From Paenibacillus riograndensis SBR5 (GTDB lineage: Bacteria; Bacillota; Bacilli; Paenibacillales; Paenibacillaceae), in NCBI RefSeq assembly GCF_000981585.1, contig NZ_LN831776.1:4695187-4759186 (forward strand): DNA of 64,000 nucleotides, read 5' to 3'. The notes under the pieces were generated by a model. It worked only from the letters and a program-made list of their open reading frames with translations. It was not told the origin of the DNA and made no database searches. Positions 18,412 to 28,337 of this stretch are shown here, in pieces; the first letter of the stretch is position 1; each line of letters begins with the position of its first letter. Made by a program: the position numbers and the translations under genes.

Positions 18412-18828
18412 TTATTCTTCTTTCAGGTGACGAACGGCCTTGGCCAATTCTTCAGGATCTTTCATAGAGACCAGCTTGGGAGGCTGCATCGGCGTAAATC
18501 CCTCCGCGTCTCCGCTTGCCTTATCCGGCTTTTGCTTTAGCAGATTGATTAATTCTTCATCCTGGGCCGGAGTGCTGATATCGAGATTGGAGCCAAGCTC
18601 CTCAGTCCCCTCGGCAGAGACTGTCTCACCGCTCTCCGTGGACCCGGATTGCTTAATAATAAAACCCAATACCCATCTTAGGAGGAAGGCAAGCAGAAAC
18701 CAGACAATAAAACTAATAATTCCTCGAACAAGGCTGGTTCCCAGTAAGTTATGCCCATAATTGATAAGAAAGGTAAAGGCAAATCCAAGCAATCCGAACA
18801 ACAGACTCAATAGAATTTTACCCTTCAT
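18412..18828 (-). CDS. Two-helix membrane protein between cheD and sigD
   Basis: The 138-residue protein has two N-terminal membrane segments (about 5-24 and 34-58) and a charged cytoplasmic tail ending DPEELAKAVRHLKEE. No known domain is recognised. It lies 2 bp after cheD and 49 bp before sigD, so it belongs to the chemotaxis/motility unit. Bacillus subtilis has no gene here. Function unknown. Confidence 0.72.
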   Translation of the reverse strand: MKGKILLSLLFGLLGFAFTFLINYGHNLLGTSLVRGIISFIVWFLLAFLLRWVLGFIIKQSGSTESGETVSAEGTEELGSNLDISTPAQDEELINLLKQKPDKASGDAEGFTPMQPPKLVSMKDPEELAKAVRHLKEE

Positions 18829-18830
18829 GG

Positions 18831-19328
18831 CTATATTTCCTTCGTGCCTTTTTGAACACTGCGGATATACAATATCCCGGTGTTGCAGGCGATTTCTATA
18901 GTGCGGCCGAAGTTTCCGCCTGTATCCTCAGCGATGAGCGGTATCTTCAAGGCCTCAAGAGCAAGCTTGCAGGATTCCACATTACGAGGCCCGATCCTCA
19001 TGGTGTCACTCCCCCCGGCAAAGGCGAACATCTGGGACCCTCCAGCCATTTTGGCTACAAGACGGCTCCGGACGGCGCCAAGCGCGAGCAAGCGGGATAA
19101 TAGCTCCGGCAGTGCGGTGTCCGCAAATTTGGCGATGTTCATCTGTCCCTCCCGGGCAATTTCGGATGAGGGCAGCATCACATGTGCCATCCCCGCAAGC
19201 TTTTTCCCAGGATCGAACAAAGTAACTCCTACGCAGGAGCCGAGGCCTGTTGTACGAACCAGACTTTCCTCACTGCCTACGTTAAGATCCGCCATACCCA
19301 CTTTAATAACGCTTTGCTCTTCAATCAT
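18831..19328 (-). CDS. cheD: Chemoreceptor glutamine deamidase CheD
   Basis: The 165-residue enzyme deamidates glutamines on chemoreceptors and binds CheC. The catalytic triad region is clear: the cysteine in GLGSCVGVTLFD (about Cys32) and the histidine in GMAHVMLP (about His49); KMAGGSQMFAF, IGPRNVES and GGNFGRTIEI complete the family pattern. It overlaps cheC by 8 bases, which suggests coupled synthesis of the two partners. Confidence 0.96.
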   Translation of the reverse strand: MIEEQSVIKVGMADLNVGSEESLVRTTGLGSCVGVTLFDPGKKLAGMAHVMLPSSEIAREGQMNIAKFADTALPELLSRLLALGAVRSRLVAKMAGGSQMFAFAGGSDTMRIGPRNVESCKLALEALKIPLIAEDTGGNFGRTIEIACNTGILYIRSVQKGTKEI

Positions 19329-19947
19329 TATCGAACGGTACTCCTAATGCTTTGAAGATTTTCGGGAAAGATTCCGGATCGGGTATAAGGAAAAATTGCC
19401 CTTCAATTTCGTTGTGCCCCTCAAGGAAAGTGGTATCGATCAGCAAAGCATCATCTCCCATTTGCCCGAACTGCAGCAGACCATAGCTTAGAATCGCCCC
19501 AGCCATATCCATCGCCAGCGCCGGTACGGTCGGATACATGGACAGCGAGGTAAAGTCCGCAAGAGAGGATAAATAAGAGCCAGCCAGAATGTTGCCGATT
19601 TCGTTCAGTGCCGACAGCTCCATCTCGCCCAATTCCCCATTGCCTGTGAGCTCAATCCCGGCTATCCGGCTAAGCAGGTTAATTGCAGCCTCCGGTGTCA
19701 GGATGAAAAACAGATTGCCCGGCGCTTCTCCTTCAACCCGGAGGAACACAGCATAGACCAGTTCTTCCGCCCCGCCGACCTTGTCCGTAATTTCTTCAAA
19801 ATTAAGCAGCTGAACTTTGGGGACAGCCATGTCAATCGGTTTGCCCAGAAGCTGTGACAGCGCGGTGGCAGCGTTGCCGGCTCCTATATTACCGACCTCC
19901 TTGAGCACATCCATTTTAAAATCCTTGAAGTTTTTGAATAGCTCCAC
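19321..19947 (-). CDS. cheC: CheY-P phosphatase CheC
   Basis: The 208-residue protein has two active-site repeats, DVLKEVGNIGAGNAATALSQ near the N-terminus and SALNEIGNILAGSYLSSL in the middle, each with the Glu and Asn used to hydrolyse CheY-P. In Bacillus CheC is part of the adaptation loop with CheD. It lies 3 bp after cheW and overlaps cheD. Confidence 0.96.
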   Translation of the reverse strand: MELFKNFKDFKMDVLKEVGNIGAGNAATALSQLLGKPIDMAVPKVQLLNFEEITDKVGGAEELVYAVFLRVEGEAPGNLFFILTPEAAINLLSRIAGIELTGNGELGEMELSALNEIGNILAGSYLSSLADFTSLSMYPTVPALAMDMAGAILSYGLLQFGQMGDDALLIDTTFLEGHNEIEGQFFLIPDPESFPKIFKALGVPFDND

Positions 19948-19950
19948 AGG

Positions 19951-20412
19951 TTAGCCCTCTAGACTTTCCAACTGCACAATTTCATTCTTGTTCAGCACTT
20001 CGGACAAGTTGAGCATGATGAGCAGACGGTCCTCTCCGATTTTGGCCACCCCGTCCAGATATTTCGCTTTGATGCCGCCCACTACATCCGGAGGGGTATC
20101 AATCGCATCCTGGTTCAAATCAATAACATCGTTGGCCGAATCTACAATAAAGCCTACTTCCATTTCGTTGACTGCTACGATAATGATACGGGTCTGGTCT
20201 GTGTGCTCTGCTTCTTCAATCCCGAACCGGCCGCGCAAATCAATAACCGGAATCACTACTCCCCGCAGATTGATAACCCCTTTGATAAAGGAATACGTCT
20301 TGGGTACACGGGTAATCGGCATCATGCGCTCGATTGTCTGCACCTTATCCACTTCGATACCGTATTCTTCAGTTCCGAGTTTAAACACAATCACCTTGAT
20401 GTCTTCAGCCAT
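19951..20412 (-). CDS. cheW: Chemotaxis coupling protein CheW
   Basis: The 153-residue single-domain CheW fold links receptors to CheA. KVIVFKLGTEEYGIEVDKVQ and INLRGVVIPVIDLRGRFGI are the family hallmarks. It lies 28 bp after cheA and 3 bp before cheC, inside the chemotaxis block. No CheV is present in this window. Confidence 0.97.
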   Translation of the reverse strand: MAEDIKVIVFKLGTEEYGIEVDKVQTIERMMPITRVPKTYSFIKGVINLRGVVIPVIDLRGRFGIEEAEHTDQTRIIIVAVNEMEVGFIVDSANDVIDLNQDAIDTPPDVVGGIKAKYLDGVAKIGEDRLLIMLNLSEVLNKNEIVQLESLEG

Positions 20413-20440
20413 GGAATGAACCTCCCTGTTCTATCCTAAA

Positions 20441-22504
20441 TTATTTAATAAAAGCATTCGGATCAATAATGAGTGCGACCTGCCCGTCACCAAGAATGGT
20501 GGCGCCGGATATGCCTTGAACCTCAGGCAAATATTTGCCGAGATTCTTGATGACAATTTCGTTCTGCCCAATAAAATCCTGTACTGCCAGAGCGACCAGG
20601 CGTTCCCCCTTACGCACAACCACAATTTCCGTCTCTTCCTCCGTGCTTTCATCATAATCCGGTACTGAAAAGATTTTGCTTAGTGAAACCAGCGGAATAT
20701 GGCTGTTGCGGAACTCCACCATTTTGTTGCCGTGAATGCTCCGGATCTGGGTTTGCTTCACAATGCCGGTTTCCACAATGGACGAGAGCGGTATCGCGTA
20801 TTTCTCTGTGCCCAGACGGACAAGCATAGCTGCGATAATCGACAAGGTCAGCGGCAGCTGCACTGAGAAATTGGTACCTTTGCCTTGGGTGGAATAGACC
20901 ACCACATTCCCGCCCAGTGAGGTGATTTTTGATTTGACAACATCCAATCCCACACCGCGGCCGGATACATCGGAGATTACTTCAGCGGTACTGAAACCCG
21001 GTGCGAACAGGAGTTGTATTGCCTCATCATCGGAATAACTCGATGCTTGTTCTTGCGAAAGAATGCCTTTTTTGATCGCCGACTGCAGTATTTTCTGCGG
21101 ATTGATTCCGGCACCGTCATCTTCGATTTCGATAAAGACATGGTTGCCGCTGTGGAATGCCCTCAGGTTAACCGTTCCTGTATCAGACTTGCCTGCGGCT
21201 AAACGGTCTTGAATCCCTTCGACACCGTGGTCTACAGCGTTTCGCAGCAAGTGAACCAGCGGATCACCGATTTCATCGATAACAGTGCGGTCCAGCTCCG
21301 TCTCGGCGCCGGTAACAACCAGATCGATTTTTTTGTCCAGGGATTTGGCAAGGTCACGAACCATGCGCGGGAACCGGTTGAACACGGTATCCACCGGGAC
21401 CATGCGCAGCTTCATGACAATATTCTGCAGATCTCCGCTGACCCGGCCCATATGTTCTACAGTTTCCGTCAGATCGGTGTTCTGAACCTCTGAAGCAAGC
21501 TGCTCCAGCCGGACCCGGTCGATGAGCAGCTCGCTGAAGAGATTCATCAGCACATCAAGCCGTTCAATGTCTACACGGATCGTCCGGGAGGGCGCTCCTC
21601 CTGTTCTCACAGGAGCCGGTTTGCCGGCTTCTTCTTTGGCATGTGCGGCAGATGCCGGTGAAGCATTAGAAACAGGGGCAGCTTCTTTTGCAGGAGCAGG
21701 CGCTTCGGCCGTAGCCGCAACCATGTCCTGACCCATCTGACGCAAGGATTCCTGATCCAGAGCTACCGCAGTCACCTTGTCAATCTCAGACAGATTCAGA
21801 ATCATCGCCTGGATCTCACTGGCTTCCTTTTGGGTTATGTAATAGAGCGAAAAGCTATGGTCAAATTTCTCCTGCTCTATGTCCTGAACCGAAGGGAAGG
21901 ATTTGACGACCTCGCCGGAACGTTCGAGGAGATCAAAGACCATATAGGCCCGCACTGCTTTGAGCTGGCAGTCCTTGCGGATGGCCACATCGACATACAG
22001 CACCTTATGGCCTTCCTGGAGCGACTGCTCCAGAACGGAGTATTGAAACTCATCAAGGAATACGGGAGCTTCGGCAGCCGGTGCTGCTGCCGAAGGGGCT
22101 GCAGTACTGGCTGCGGTCGGGATCTCGCCACGGACAATCGCCTGCAAAGACGCAACAATGGCCGATACATCCGCTTTGCCCTCTCCGCCGCCTGTAATAT
22201 CCTCGACCATGGATTCCAGGGCGTCCAGACTTTTGAACAGGGTGTCAAAAATGAAATCCTGCATCCGCAGCTTGTTGTTGCGCACTAAGTCCAGAACATT
22301 CTCCATTTGGTGCGTAAGTGAAGCCAAATCCTCAAAGCCCATGGTTGCCGCCATACCCTTCAAGGTATGGGCAGAGCGGAAAATAACCTGTACAATACTC
22401 AGATCTTCAGGATTTGCTTCAAGCCCCATCATACTTTCGTTCAATGACTGCAGATGATCATTTGACTCATCAATAAACATGGATAAATATTGGTTCATGT
22501 CCAT
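20441..22504 (-). CDS. cheA: Chemotaxis histidine kinase CheA
   Basis: The 687-residue kinase has all five domains: P1 (phosphorylated His about 46 in FRSAHTLKGMAA), P2 for CheY/CheB binding (about 140-245), P3 dimerisation (about 320-380), P4 ATPase with HLLRNAVDHGVEG, DDGAGINP and GRGVGLDVV, and a CheW-like P5 at the end. Linkers flanking P2 are Ala/Pro-rich. An ATG seven codons upstream is in frame, but GGAGG nine bases before the ATG at 22504 supports MDMNQYLSMFIDE. It lies between cheB and cheW. Confidence 0.97.
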   Translation of the reverse strand: MDMNQYLSMFIDESNDHLQSLNESMMGLEANPEDLSIVQVIFRSAHTLKGMAATMGFEDLASLTHQMENVLDLVRNNKLRMQDFIFDTLFKSLDALESMVEDITGGGEGKADVSAIVASLQAIVRGEIPTAASTAAPSAAAPAAEAPVFLDEFQYSVLEQSLQEGHKVLYVDVAIRKDCQLKAVRAYMVFDLLERSGEVVKSFPSVQDIEQEKFDHSFSLYYITQKEASEIQAMILNLSEIDKVTAVALDQESLRQMGQDMVAATAEAPAPAKEAAPVSNASPASAAHAKEEAGKPAPVRTGGAPSRTIRVDIERLDVLMNLFSELLIDRVRLEQLASEVQNTDLTETVEHMGRVSGDLQNIVMKLRMVPVDTVFNRFPRMVRDLAKSLDKKIDLVVTGAETELDRTVIDEIGDPLVHLLRNAVDHGVEGIQDRLAAGKSDTGTVNLRAFHSGNHVFIEIEDDGAGINPQKILQSAIKKGILSQEQASSYSDDEAIQLLFAPGFSTAEVISDVSGRGVGLDVVKSKITSLGGNVVVYSTQGKGTNFSVQLPLTLSIIAAMLVRLGTEKYAIPLSSIVETGIVKQTQIRSIHGNKMVEFRNSHIPLVSLSKIFSVPDYDESTEEETEIVVVRKGERLVALAVQDFIGQNEIVIKNLGKYLPEVQGISGATILGDGQVALIIDPNAFIK

Positions 22505-22538
22505 GAGCGGGCACCTCCCCTTCAAGTTCGCTTTTCCA

Positions 22539-23933
22539 TTATTTTACGGCTTGCACCAGCCTTGGAGCAATTTCTTGCAAAGGCAGGACATGTCTTACAC
22601 ACTGCAATTCCACCGCAGAACGCGGCATCCCGTAAACCACACAGGTTTCTTCACTTTCGGCAAAGGTGGAGGTCACTCCTGAATCATAAAGTGACTTCAT
22701 CATTCTGGCACCATCGCTGCCCATCCCTGTCATAATCACTGCGTGCCGCTCCAGTGAGGTGTATGGAAGGATGGATTCGAAGAGTGTATCCACCGATGGA
22801 CGGTGTCCGTTGCGGGCTTCTTCCAAAGTCAGATCAATCGCATATTGACCGCCCGCAGCCGGAACTACCCTCATATGATAACCGCCGGGAGCTATGTATG
22901 CCGCCCCCTGGCGCAGAATCATTCCCTGTTCTGCTTCCGCCACTTCAAGCGGGCTGAAAGTATTCAGCCGCTGGGCCAGCGACTTGGTGAAATTGGGCGG
23001 CATATGCTGCACAATGACAATAGGTGCTGGAAAATCAGCCGGAATATTTTCAAGAAATGCTTTTAAAGCTCTTGGACCGCCCGTGGAACATCCGACGGCT
23101 ACCAGCTTGCGCAATCCCTTGTTGGCGGATTTGCGGTCCCCGCCTGCTGCAGATGATTCATAATTGGCAGCAGCCGAAGCAGCCGGGCGCGAATCCGGCT
23201 GTGCCGGTTTGGCTTCCTCTTTCGAACGGTTTCTGGAGGGATCGGAAGCCGGCTTGGGAGGCAGCGCGGGCCGCTTGGCCGCGTCTGGCGGAAAAGCGCT
23301 ATCCGGAGCTGTTCTTCCCGGCGAACTTTTTCCCTTATCCTTCTCTGAGGCAGGGCTCAATTCCGGCTTGGCCTTCAGCCTGTCAGCCGGCTTGCGTGGA
23401 AGCTCCGGAGCTTTCTTGGGAGATTCCGGACTTCGTTTGACAGGCCCGCGCTCCGGTTGCGGTGCAGGGGCCGCCTCTGCAGCGGGCAGCTCAGGCACCT
23501 TGTATGCGGATGCTCTGGCTTCGCGCTGCTGGCGGGCAAGCATTGCCTCTTTCATTTGCTCTCTCAGCGAAACGCCCACAGCTATAATATCCTGTGAGTT
23601 CGATATGGAGGGCTTGCGGATAAAATCAAAAGCCCCCCACTCCAGTGCCAGAATGGTTTCCTTCATGCCCTCTTCATTAATACCTGAGAGCATGATTACC
23701 GGCAGAGGACGCTGCGCCATTATTATTTTGAGCGCCTCCAGGCCGTTCATTTCCGGCATTTCGACATCCATGGTGACCAGATCCGGAGAAAGTTCGTTGA
23801 CTTTTTCAATGGCTTCACGTCCGTTGGATGCCGTCGCCGCAACCTGAAAGTTAGCATCATTTTCAATTAAATCGGAAATGATCTTGCGCATGAATGCAGA
23901 ATCATCAACAACCAAAACTCGATAAGGTTTCAT
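22539..23933 (-). CDS. cheB: Chemotaxis protein-glutamate methylesterase CheB with a long linker
   Basis: The 464-residue protein removes receptor methyl groups. The N-terminal receiver has the phospho-acceptor Asp56 (VTMDVEMPEMNG); the C-terminal esterase has the catalytic Ser (VAVGCSTGGPRAL), His (IVQHMPPNFTKS) and Asp (MTGMGSDGARMM). Between them lies a Pro/Lys/Ala-rich linker of roughly 130-150 residues, much longer than the usual 30 or so, which explains the size above about 350. GAGGTGG before ATG at 23933 favours this start over a longer one. Confidence 0.95.
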   Translation of the reverse strand: MKPYRVLVVDDSAFMRKIISDLIENDANFQVAATASNGREAIEKVNELSPDLVTMDVEMPEMNGLEALKIIMAQRPLPVIMLSGINEEGMKETILALEWGAFDFIRKPSISNSQDIIAVGVSLREQMKEAMLARQQREARASAYKVPELPAAEAAPAPQPERGPVKRSPESPKKAPELPRKPADRLKAKPELSPASEKDKGKSSPGRTAPDSAFPPDAAKRPALPPKPASDPSRNRSKEEAKPAQPDSRPAASAAANYESSAAGGDRKSANKGLRKLVAVGCSTGGPRALKAFLENIPADFPAPIVIVQHMPPNFTKSLAQRLNTFSPLEVAEAEQGMILRQGAAYIAPGGYHMRVVPAAGGQYAIDLTLEEARNGHRPSVDTLFESILPYTSLERHAVIMTGMGSDGARMMKSLYDSGVTSTFAESEETCVVYGMPRSAVELQCVRHVLPLQEIAPRLVQAVK

Positions 23934-23968
23934 ATCATTTCCACCTCTGTTCCTCGAATTCAGAACAA

Positions 23969-24847
23969 TTATTCTTTTCGCTTCAACCACTTGCTGATAA
24001 ATCCCTTGATGCCTTGAACTTTAGTGGTGTCTGCCGAATCAGCGGCCAAATAGCTAAGCGCAAGCCTATGCACATCTTTGGCTGCCGAACTGTTCGGAAA
24101 AGCCACCGAGAATGGAATCTGCCTCTTTACTGCCTGAACTACATGGGTGTCGCTGCTGATATATCCAAGAAAAGAAATATCCAATTGCAAAAACCGGCTT
24201 GCCGCCATGCGGATTTTATCACTGGTGGCGTGCGCCTCTTTCTCATCCCCTGCCTGATTGACGATCAGCCGGAAGGAAACCTTCGGATGGGAGTTATTTA
24301 CTACCTTTATCAGTGCGTAAGCATCCGTTATCGCAGTGGGTTCAGGTGTAGTGACCACCAGGCAGTCATCCGCCGAAGTAATGAATTTCATGGTTTCTTT
24401 GGAAAGCCCTGCTCCTGTATCGAAGAGAATAAAATCCATCGTGTCCGCAATTCCGGTGATCTGGTCCGTGAAGTAGCTCAAATCCGCCTCAGACAGCGAA
24501 AAAAGCTCGTCCATACCTGAACCGCCTGCGATAAAAGGAAGCCCCTTGGGTCCTTTATGAATGATCTCTCCGATATCCGCTTCCCTTTTCAGTAAATGAT
24601 AAAGATTATACTTAGCCGACACACCCATAAGCACATCTATATTCGCCATACCGATATCAGCATCGAACAAGAGCACTCGTTTGCCCATCGCTTGGAGTGT
24701 GAGGGCAAAGTTCAAGGTGAAATTCGATTTGCCGACCCCCCCCTTCCCACTGCAAACAGTGATAATCCGGGCGGATGCCTCCCCTCCGGATGCACGTTTG
24801 GGTCCCTGGCTGGACACAAGCCTCCTCAGGGATTGCGCCTGATCCAT
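23969..24847 (-). CDS. flhG: Flagellar number regulator FlhG (MinD-like ATPase)
   Basis: The 292-residue ParA/MinD-type ATPase carries the deviant Walker A motif GKGGVGKSN (about residue 35), the switch LFDADIGMANIDVLMG, and FDTGAGLSKETM. FlhG works with FlhF to set flagellar number and place. The ATG overlaps the flhF stop (TGATG); AGGGGGAA six bases upstream favours it over the GTG one codon before. It lies next to flhF as usual. Confidence 0.96.
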   Translation of the reverse strand: MDQAQSLRRLVSSQGPKRASGGEASARIITVCSGKGGVGKSNFTLNFALTLQAMGKRVLLFDADIGMANIDVLMGVSAKYNLYHLLKREADIGEIIHKGPKGLPFIAGGSGMDELFSLSEADLSYFTDQITGIADTMDFILFDTGAGLSKETMKFITSADDCLVVTTPEPTAITDAYALIKVVNNSHPKVSFRLIVNQAGDEKEAHATSDKIRMAASRFLQLDISFLGYISSDTHVVQAVKRQIPFSVAFPNSSAAKDVHRLALSYLAADSADTTKVQGIKGFISKWLKRKE

Positions 24848-26289
24848 CACATTCCCCCTGTTCCCAAAATCATCCCGCTAAGCTGATCTTTGGTAGCAGC
24901 CAGCAAATCATCGGGTACATTCTGACCGTTGGTTATATAGGAAAGCTTGAGCGGGAAATCATTCAGAACATTGAAGAGCGGACCATAACTTCCTGTCTCG
25001 TCCAGTTTAGTAAAGATCACTTTATCGAGCTGATAGCGGCCAAAATGTTCAACAATCTTTTTCATATCCCGGCTTTTGGAGGTCAGGCTGAGCACCAGAA
25101 AGGTTTCACTTTTAAGCTCTTTGGCCAAAAGGCTCTGCAGCTCCGCTACCAGCATTTCGTTACGGTAATTCCGGCCTGCCGTATCCATAAGCACTAAATC
25201 ACAGCTTTCGAGCCGGAACAAGGCTCTTTGCAAATCACCAGGAGACTGTACAACCTCCAGAGGCATATTGAGTATAGCCGCATAAGTGCGAAGCTGCTCT
25301 ACGGCCGAAATCCGGTAGGTGTCCGAGGTAATCAGTCCAACCTTGCGCCCTTGCCTGAACAACTGCTCAGCGGCAAGTTTGGCAATGGTAGTGGTCTTGC
25401 CGACACCTGTAGGTCCCGCGATGTAAACAATCCGCGTATCCGGCGCAATCCCGTTAGCAATGCGCCCGGATAAAAAATCCTCAACCTGAGCGGCCATCCT
25501 GACATTGAATTCCTCCGGGGTCCAGATGCGGCCTTCCTCATGCCATTGGTCAAAAATATTGCTGATCCACTCATCGACCAGAACGGCATCCGTCTCCTGC
25601 TCCATCAGACGGTCTCTTATTTGCTCCAGCTGCTCCGGAAGCTCTACAGCACCAGATGAATAACGGGCAATCCGCTCCATCCATTGCTTCATGTCGCGAA
25701 TCTCCCGCAGCACATCACTTTCCAGTTCAGATGTAGATGCGGCATTCAACTTCTTGTTCCGGGCCTCATCTATGGCTGCCATGCTTGCAAGCTTAGCAGC
25801 TGGAGCTGCTGAATGTTGAATTGGAGCTTCATCGGCTTCCAAGTAGCCAGTCTCTTCTTCCTCCTCCTGGACCGCAGGCAGTACGGCTACATTCCCTTTG
25901 TTCTCTAAGGTATCAGACAACGCCGCAGCAATCTCGGCAAAAGTCTGCTTCGCCGCTGCCTCACTCCCTGAGGAGGCCGTCCGAGCCGCTGGTTCATTTG
26001 CACCAGCGGCTGCAGGTGCCGAAGAGGCGGCCGCAGCCTTCTGGTATGCTTGGGGAACTGCGCTGCGCGGAATGTTCAGCAGGGCAGCTGGTGTCTTTGC
26101 AGACGCTCCAGGCTTCTGGGCGTCCTCCACTGCTGCAACAACCTCAATTTTCTTCTTTTTGAACATCCCCATGAAACCGCCGACTCTGACCTCCTTGGTG
26201 CTTAAAATGACGGCATCGCTTCCCAGCTCGCTGCGGATGGAATGCATGGCGTCAGGCATCGTGTCGACCACATAACGCTTCACTCTCAT
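24847..26289 (-). CDS. flhF: Flagellar SRP-type GTPase FlhF
   Basis: The 480-residue SRP-family GTPase has an N-terminal basic region (MRVKRYVVDTMPDAMHSI), an Ala-rich linker (about 70-165), then the NG domain with [40 protein letters not shown] and FTKLDETGSYG. It marks the site of flagellar assembly and is regulated by FlhG. Its start overlaps the flhA stop by four bases (ATGA). The linker is longer than in Bacillus, explaining the extra length. Confidence 0.96.
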   Translation of the reverse strand: MRVKRYVVDTMPDAMHSIRSELGSDAVILSTKEVRVGGFMGMFKKKKIEVVAAVEDAQKPGASAKTPAALLNIPRSAVPQAYQKAAAASSAPAAAGANEPAARTASSGSEAAAKQTFAEIAAALSDTLENKGNVAVLPAVQEEEEETGYLEADEAPIQHSAAPAAKLASMAAIDEARNKKLNAASTSELESDVLREIRDMKQWMERIARYSSGAVELPEQLEQIRDRLMEQETDAVLVDEWISNIFDQWHEEGRIWTPEEFNVRMAAQVEDFLSGRIANGIAPDTRIVYIAGPTGVGKTTTIAKLAAEQLFRQGRKVGLITSDTYRISAVEQLRTYAAILNMPLEVVQSPGDLQRALFRLESCDLVLMDTAGRNYRNEMLVAELQSLLAKELKSETFLVLSLTSKSRDMKKIVEHFGRYQLDKVIFTKLDETGSYGPLFNVLNDFPLKLSYITNGQNVPDDLLAATKDQLSGMILGTGGM

Positions 26290-28319
26290 AGATTCACCAC
26301 CCCAACGCTTTGGATTTCAATATTTGGCTCCAGCTCACTGTAGGACAACACCGGGATGTCCTGCATGGTCCGTTCAATCACCTGGCGCAGATACATCCGT
26401 ATTGTCGGGGAGGTCAGTACTATAGGCTGCTGTCCCGATTGAAGCAAACGGTTGATTTGCTCCGTAAGCCGCTGGTAAACGGTCTGTGTCGAGACAGGGT
26501 CCAGCGCAAGATAGCTGCCCTGCTCCGTCTGCTGCACACTTTCGGAGATTTTCTTTTCCAGATTCGGTCCCACTGTGATCACCCTTAACGTCTCTCCGGT
26601 CTGTGAGAACTGCTGTGTAATCTGTCTGGAGAGGGACTGCCGGACATATTCAGTCAGAACATCCGGGTCTTTGGTATAGGTTCCGTAGTCCGCCAACGTT
26701 TCAAAAATAGTCACCAGGTCACGAATCGAGATTTTCTCACGCAGCAGCTTGCCGAGTACCTTTTGAATATCCCCGATGGCCAGTACGGAAGGCACAAGCT
26801 CGTCCACCAGCACAGGATAATTTTCGCGGAGATTGTCGACAAGTTGCTTGGTTTCCTGTCGTCCCAGCAGCTCATGGCCATAACGTTTGATAAGCTCGGT
26901 CAAATGTGTAGCCACTACTGAAGGGGGATCAACCACGGTATAGCCTGACAATTCGGCCCGTTCCTTCACAGACTCGTCAATCCATAGCGCTGGCAGACCA
27001 AAGGATGGTTCTACCGTCTCAATTCCATGAATCGACTCATCCTCATACCCTGGACTCATTGCCAGATAGTGATTAAGTAATAATTCACCACCGCCAACGT
27101 TATTTCCTTTAATTTTGATCACATATTCATTCGGTTTTAGTTGAATATTGTCGCGAATGCGAATAACAGGGACGACAAGACCCATCTCCAATGCACACTG
27201 CCGCCTGATCATGATAATACGATCCAGCAAATCGCCGCCCTGGCCCGTGTCAGCAAGGGGGATAAGCCCGTACCCGAACTCAAATTCGATAGCATCGACA
27301 GAGAGCAGGTTGATTACACTTTCCGGACTGCGCACTTCCTCGATCTGTTTTTCTTCAACCAGCTGTTCTTCAGCTATTTGCTGACGGCTGGCCTTTTGGC
27401 TCATAGTATAAGCGGCATAGCCTAATAGCCCCGCTAGTGGCAAGGTAGACATCACTGTAATCGGGGTGAAAAAACCGAGGAAAGCAATAGTTACGGCCAC
27501 GATATACAGAAGCTTTGGATAAGAAAGTAGTTGTCCAGTTAAATCTTCCGCCAGATTGCCGTCTGATGCTGCGCGGGTAACAATAAGTCCGGCAGCGGTT
27601 GAAATGAGCAATGCTGGAATTTGGCTGACCAGACCATCCCCGATTGTCAATACGGAGTAAGTCGAAAGAGCAGCCTGGAAAGACATTCCGTGAACAGACA
27701 TACCGATAATGAAACCGCCAATCAGATTGATCAGCAGGATGATGATGCTCGCAATGGCATCCCCCTTGACGAACTTACTCGCACCATCCATAGACCCGAA
27801 AAAGTCGGCTTCACGTTCAATCTTGCGTCTGCGTTCACCAGCCTGCTGTTCATTAATCATGCCAGCGTTCAAATCGGCATCAATACTCATCTGTTTGCCG
27901 GGCATCGCATCCAGTGTAAACCGGGCACCTACCTCGGCTACACGTTCCGAACCTTTTGTAATAACAATGAACTGCACGACGACAAGGATCAGGAAGACAA
28001 TGAATCCAATAGCGATTTGTCCCCGGGCAATCCAGCTTCCGAACGTAGCTACAACCTCACCCGCATGACCATCCGACAGAATCAACTTCGTGGTTGAAAT
28101 ATTCAGCGCCAGACGAAACAAGGTTGTGATTAACAGCAATGAAGGGAATATCGAGAACTGCAGTGGGTCTTTTGTATTCATTGCTACCAGTATAATAGTT
28201 AAGGCTATCGAAATATTGATAATTAGCAGTACATCCAGAAGCCAAGCCGGGATGGGCAGAATCATCATAAGCACAATACCGATAACACCCAGTAGAACTG
28301 TTAGATCTCTTGCTTTCAA
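26286..28319 (-). CDS. flhA: Flagellar export gate protein FlhA
   Basis: The 677-residue protein matches the Bacillus length. The N-terminal half holds eight or so membrane segments with the FHIPEP-type signature (RFTLDAMPGKQMSIDADLNA) and the cytoplasmic loop GSMDGASKFVKGDA; the C-terminal half is the export-chaperone docking domain. It couples proton flow to flagellar protein export. GGGAGG nine bases before TTG (28317-28319) supports the start MKARDLTVLLG rather than another TTG three codons upstream. Confidence 0.97.
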   Translation of the reverse strand: MKARDLTVLLGVIGIVLMMILPIPAWLLDVLLIINISIALTIILVAMNTKDPLQFSIFPSLLLITTLFRLALNISTTKLILSDGHAGEVVATFGSWIARGQIAIGFIVFLILVVVQFIVITKGSERVAEVGARFTLDAMPGKQMSIDADLNAGMINEQQAGERRRKIEREADFFGSMDGASKFVKGDAIASIIILLINLIGGFIIGMSVHGMSFQAALSTYSVLTIGDGLVSQIPALLISTAAGLIVTRAASDGNLAEDLTGQLLSYPKLLYIVAVTIAFLGFFTPITVMSTLPLAGLLGYAAYTMSQKASRQQIAEEQLVEEKQIEEVRSPESVINLLSVDAIEFEFGYGLIPLADTGQGGDLLDRIIMIRRQCALEMGLVVPVIRIRDNIQLKPNEYVIKIKGNNVGGGELLLNHYLAMSPGYEDESIHGIETVEPSFGLPALWIDESVKERAELSGYTVVDPPSVVATHLTELIKRYGHELLGRQETKQLVDNLRENYPVLVDELVPSVLAIGDIQKVLGKLLREKISIRDLVTIFETLADYGTYTKDPDVLTEYVRQSLSRQITQQFSQTGETLRVITVGPNLEKKISESVQQTEQGSYLALDPVSTQTVYQRLTEQINRLLQSGQQPIVLTSPTIRMYLRQVIERTMQDIPVLSYSELEPNIEIQSVGVVNL

Positions 28320-28337
28320 TGTCCTCAACCTCCCGAC

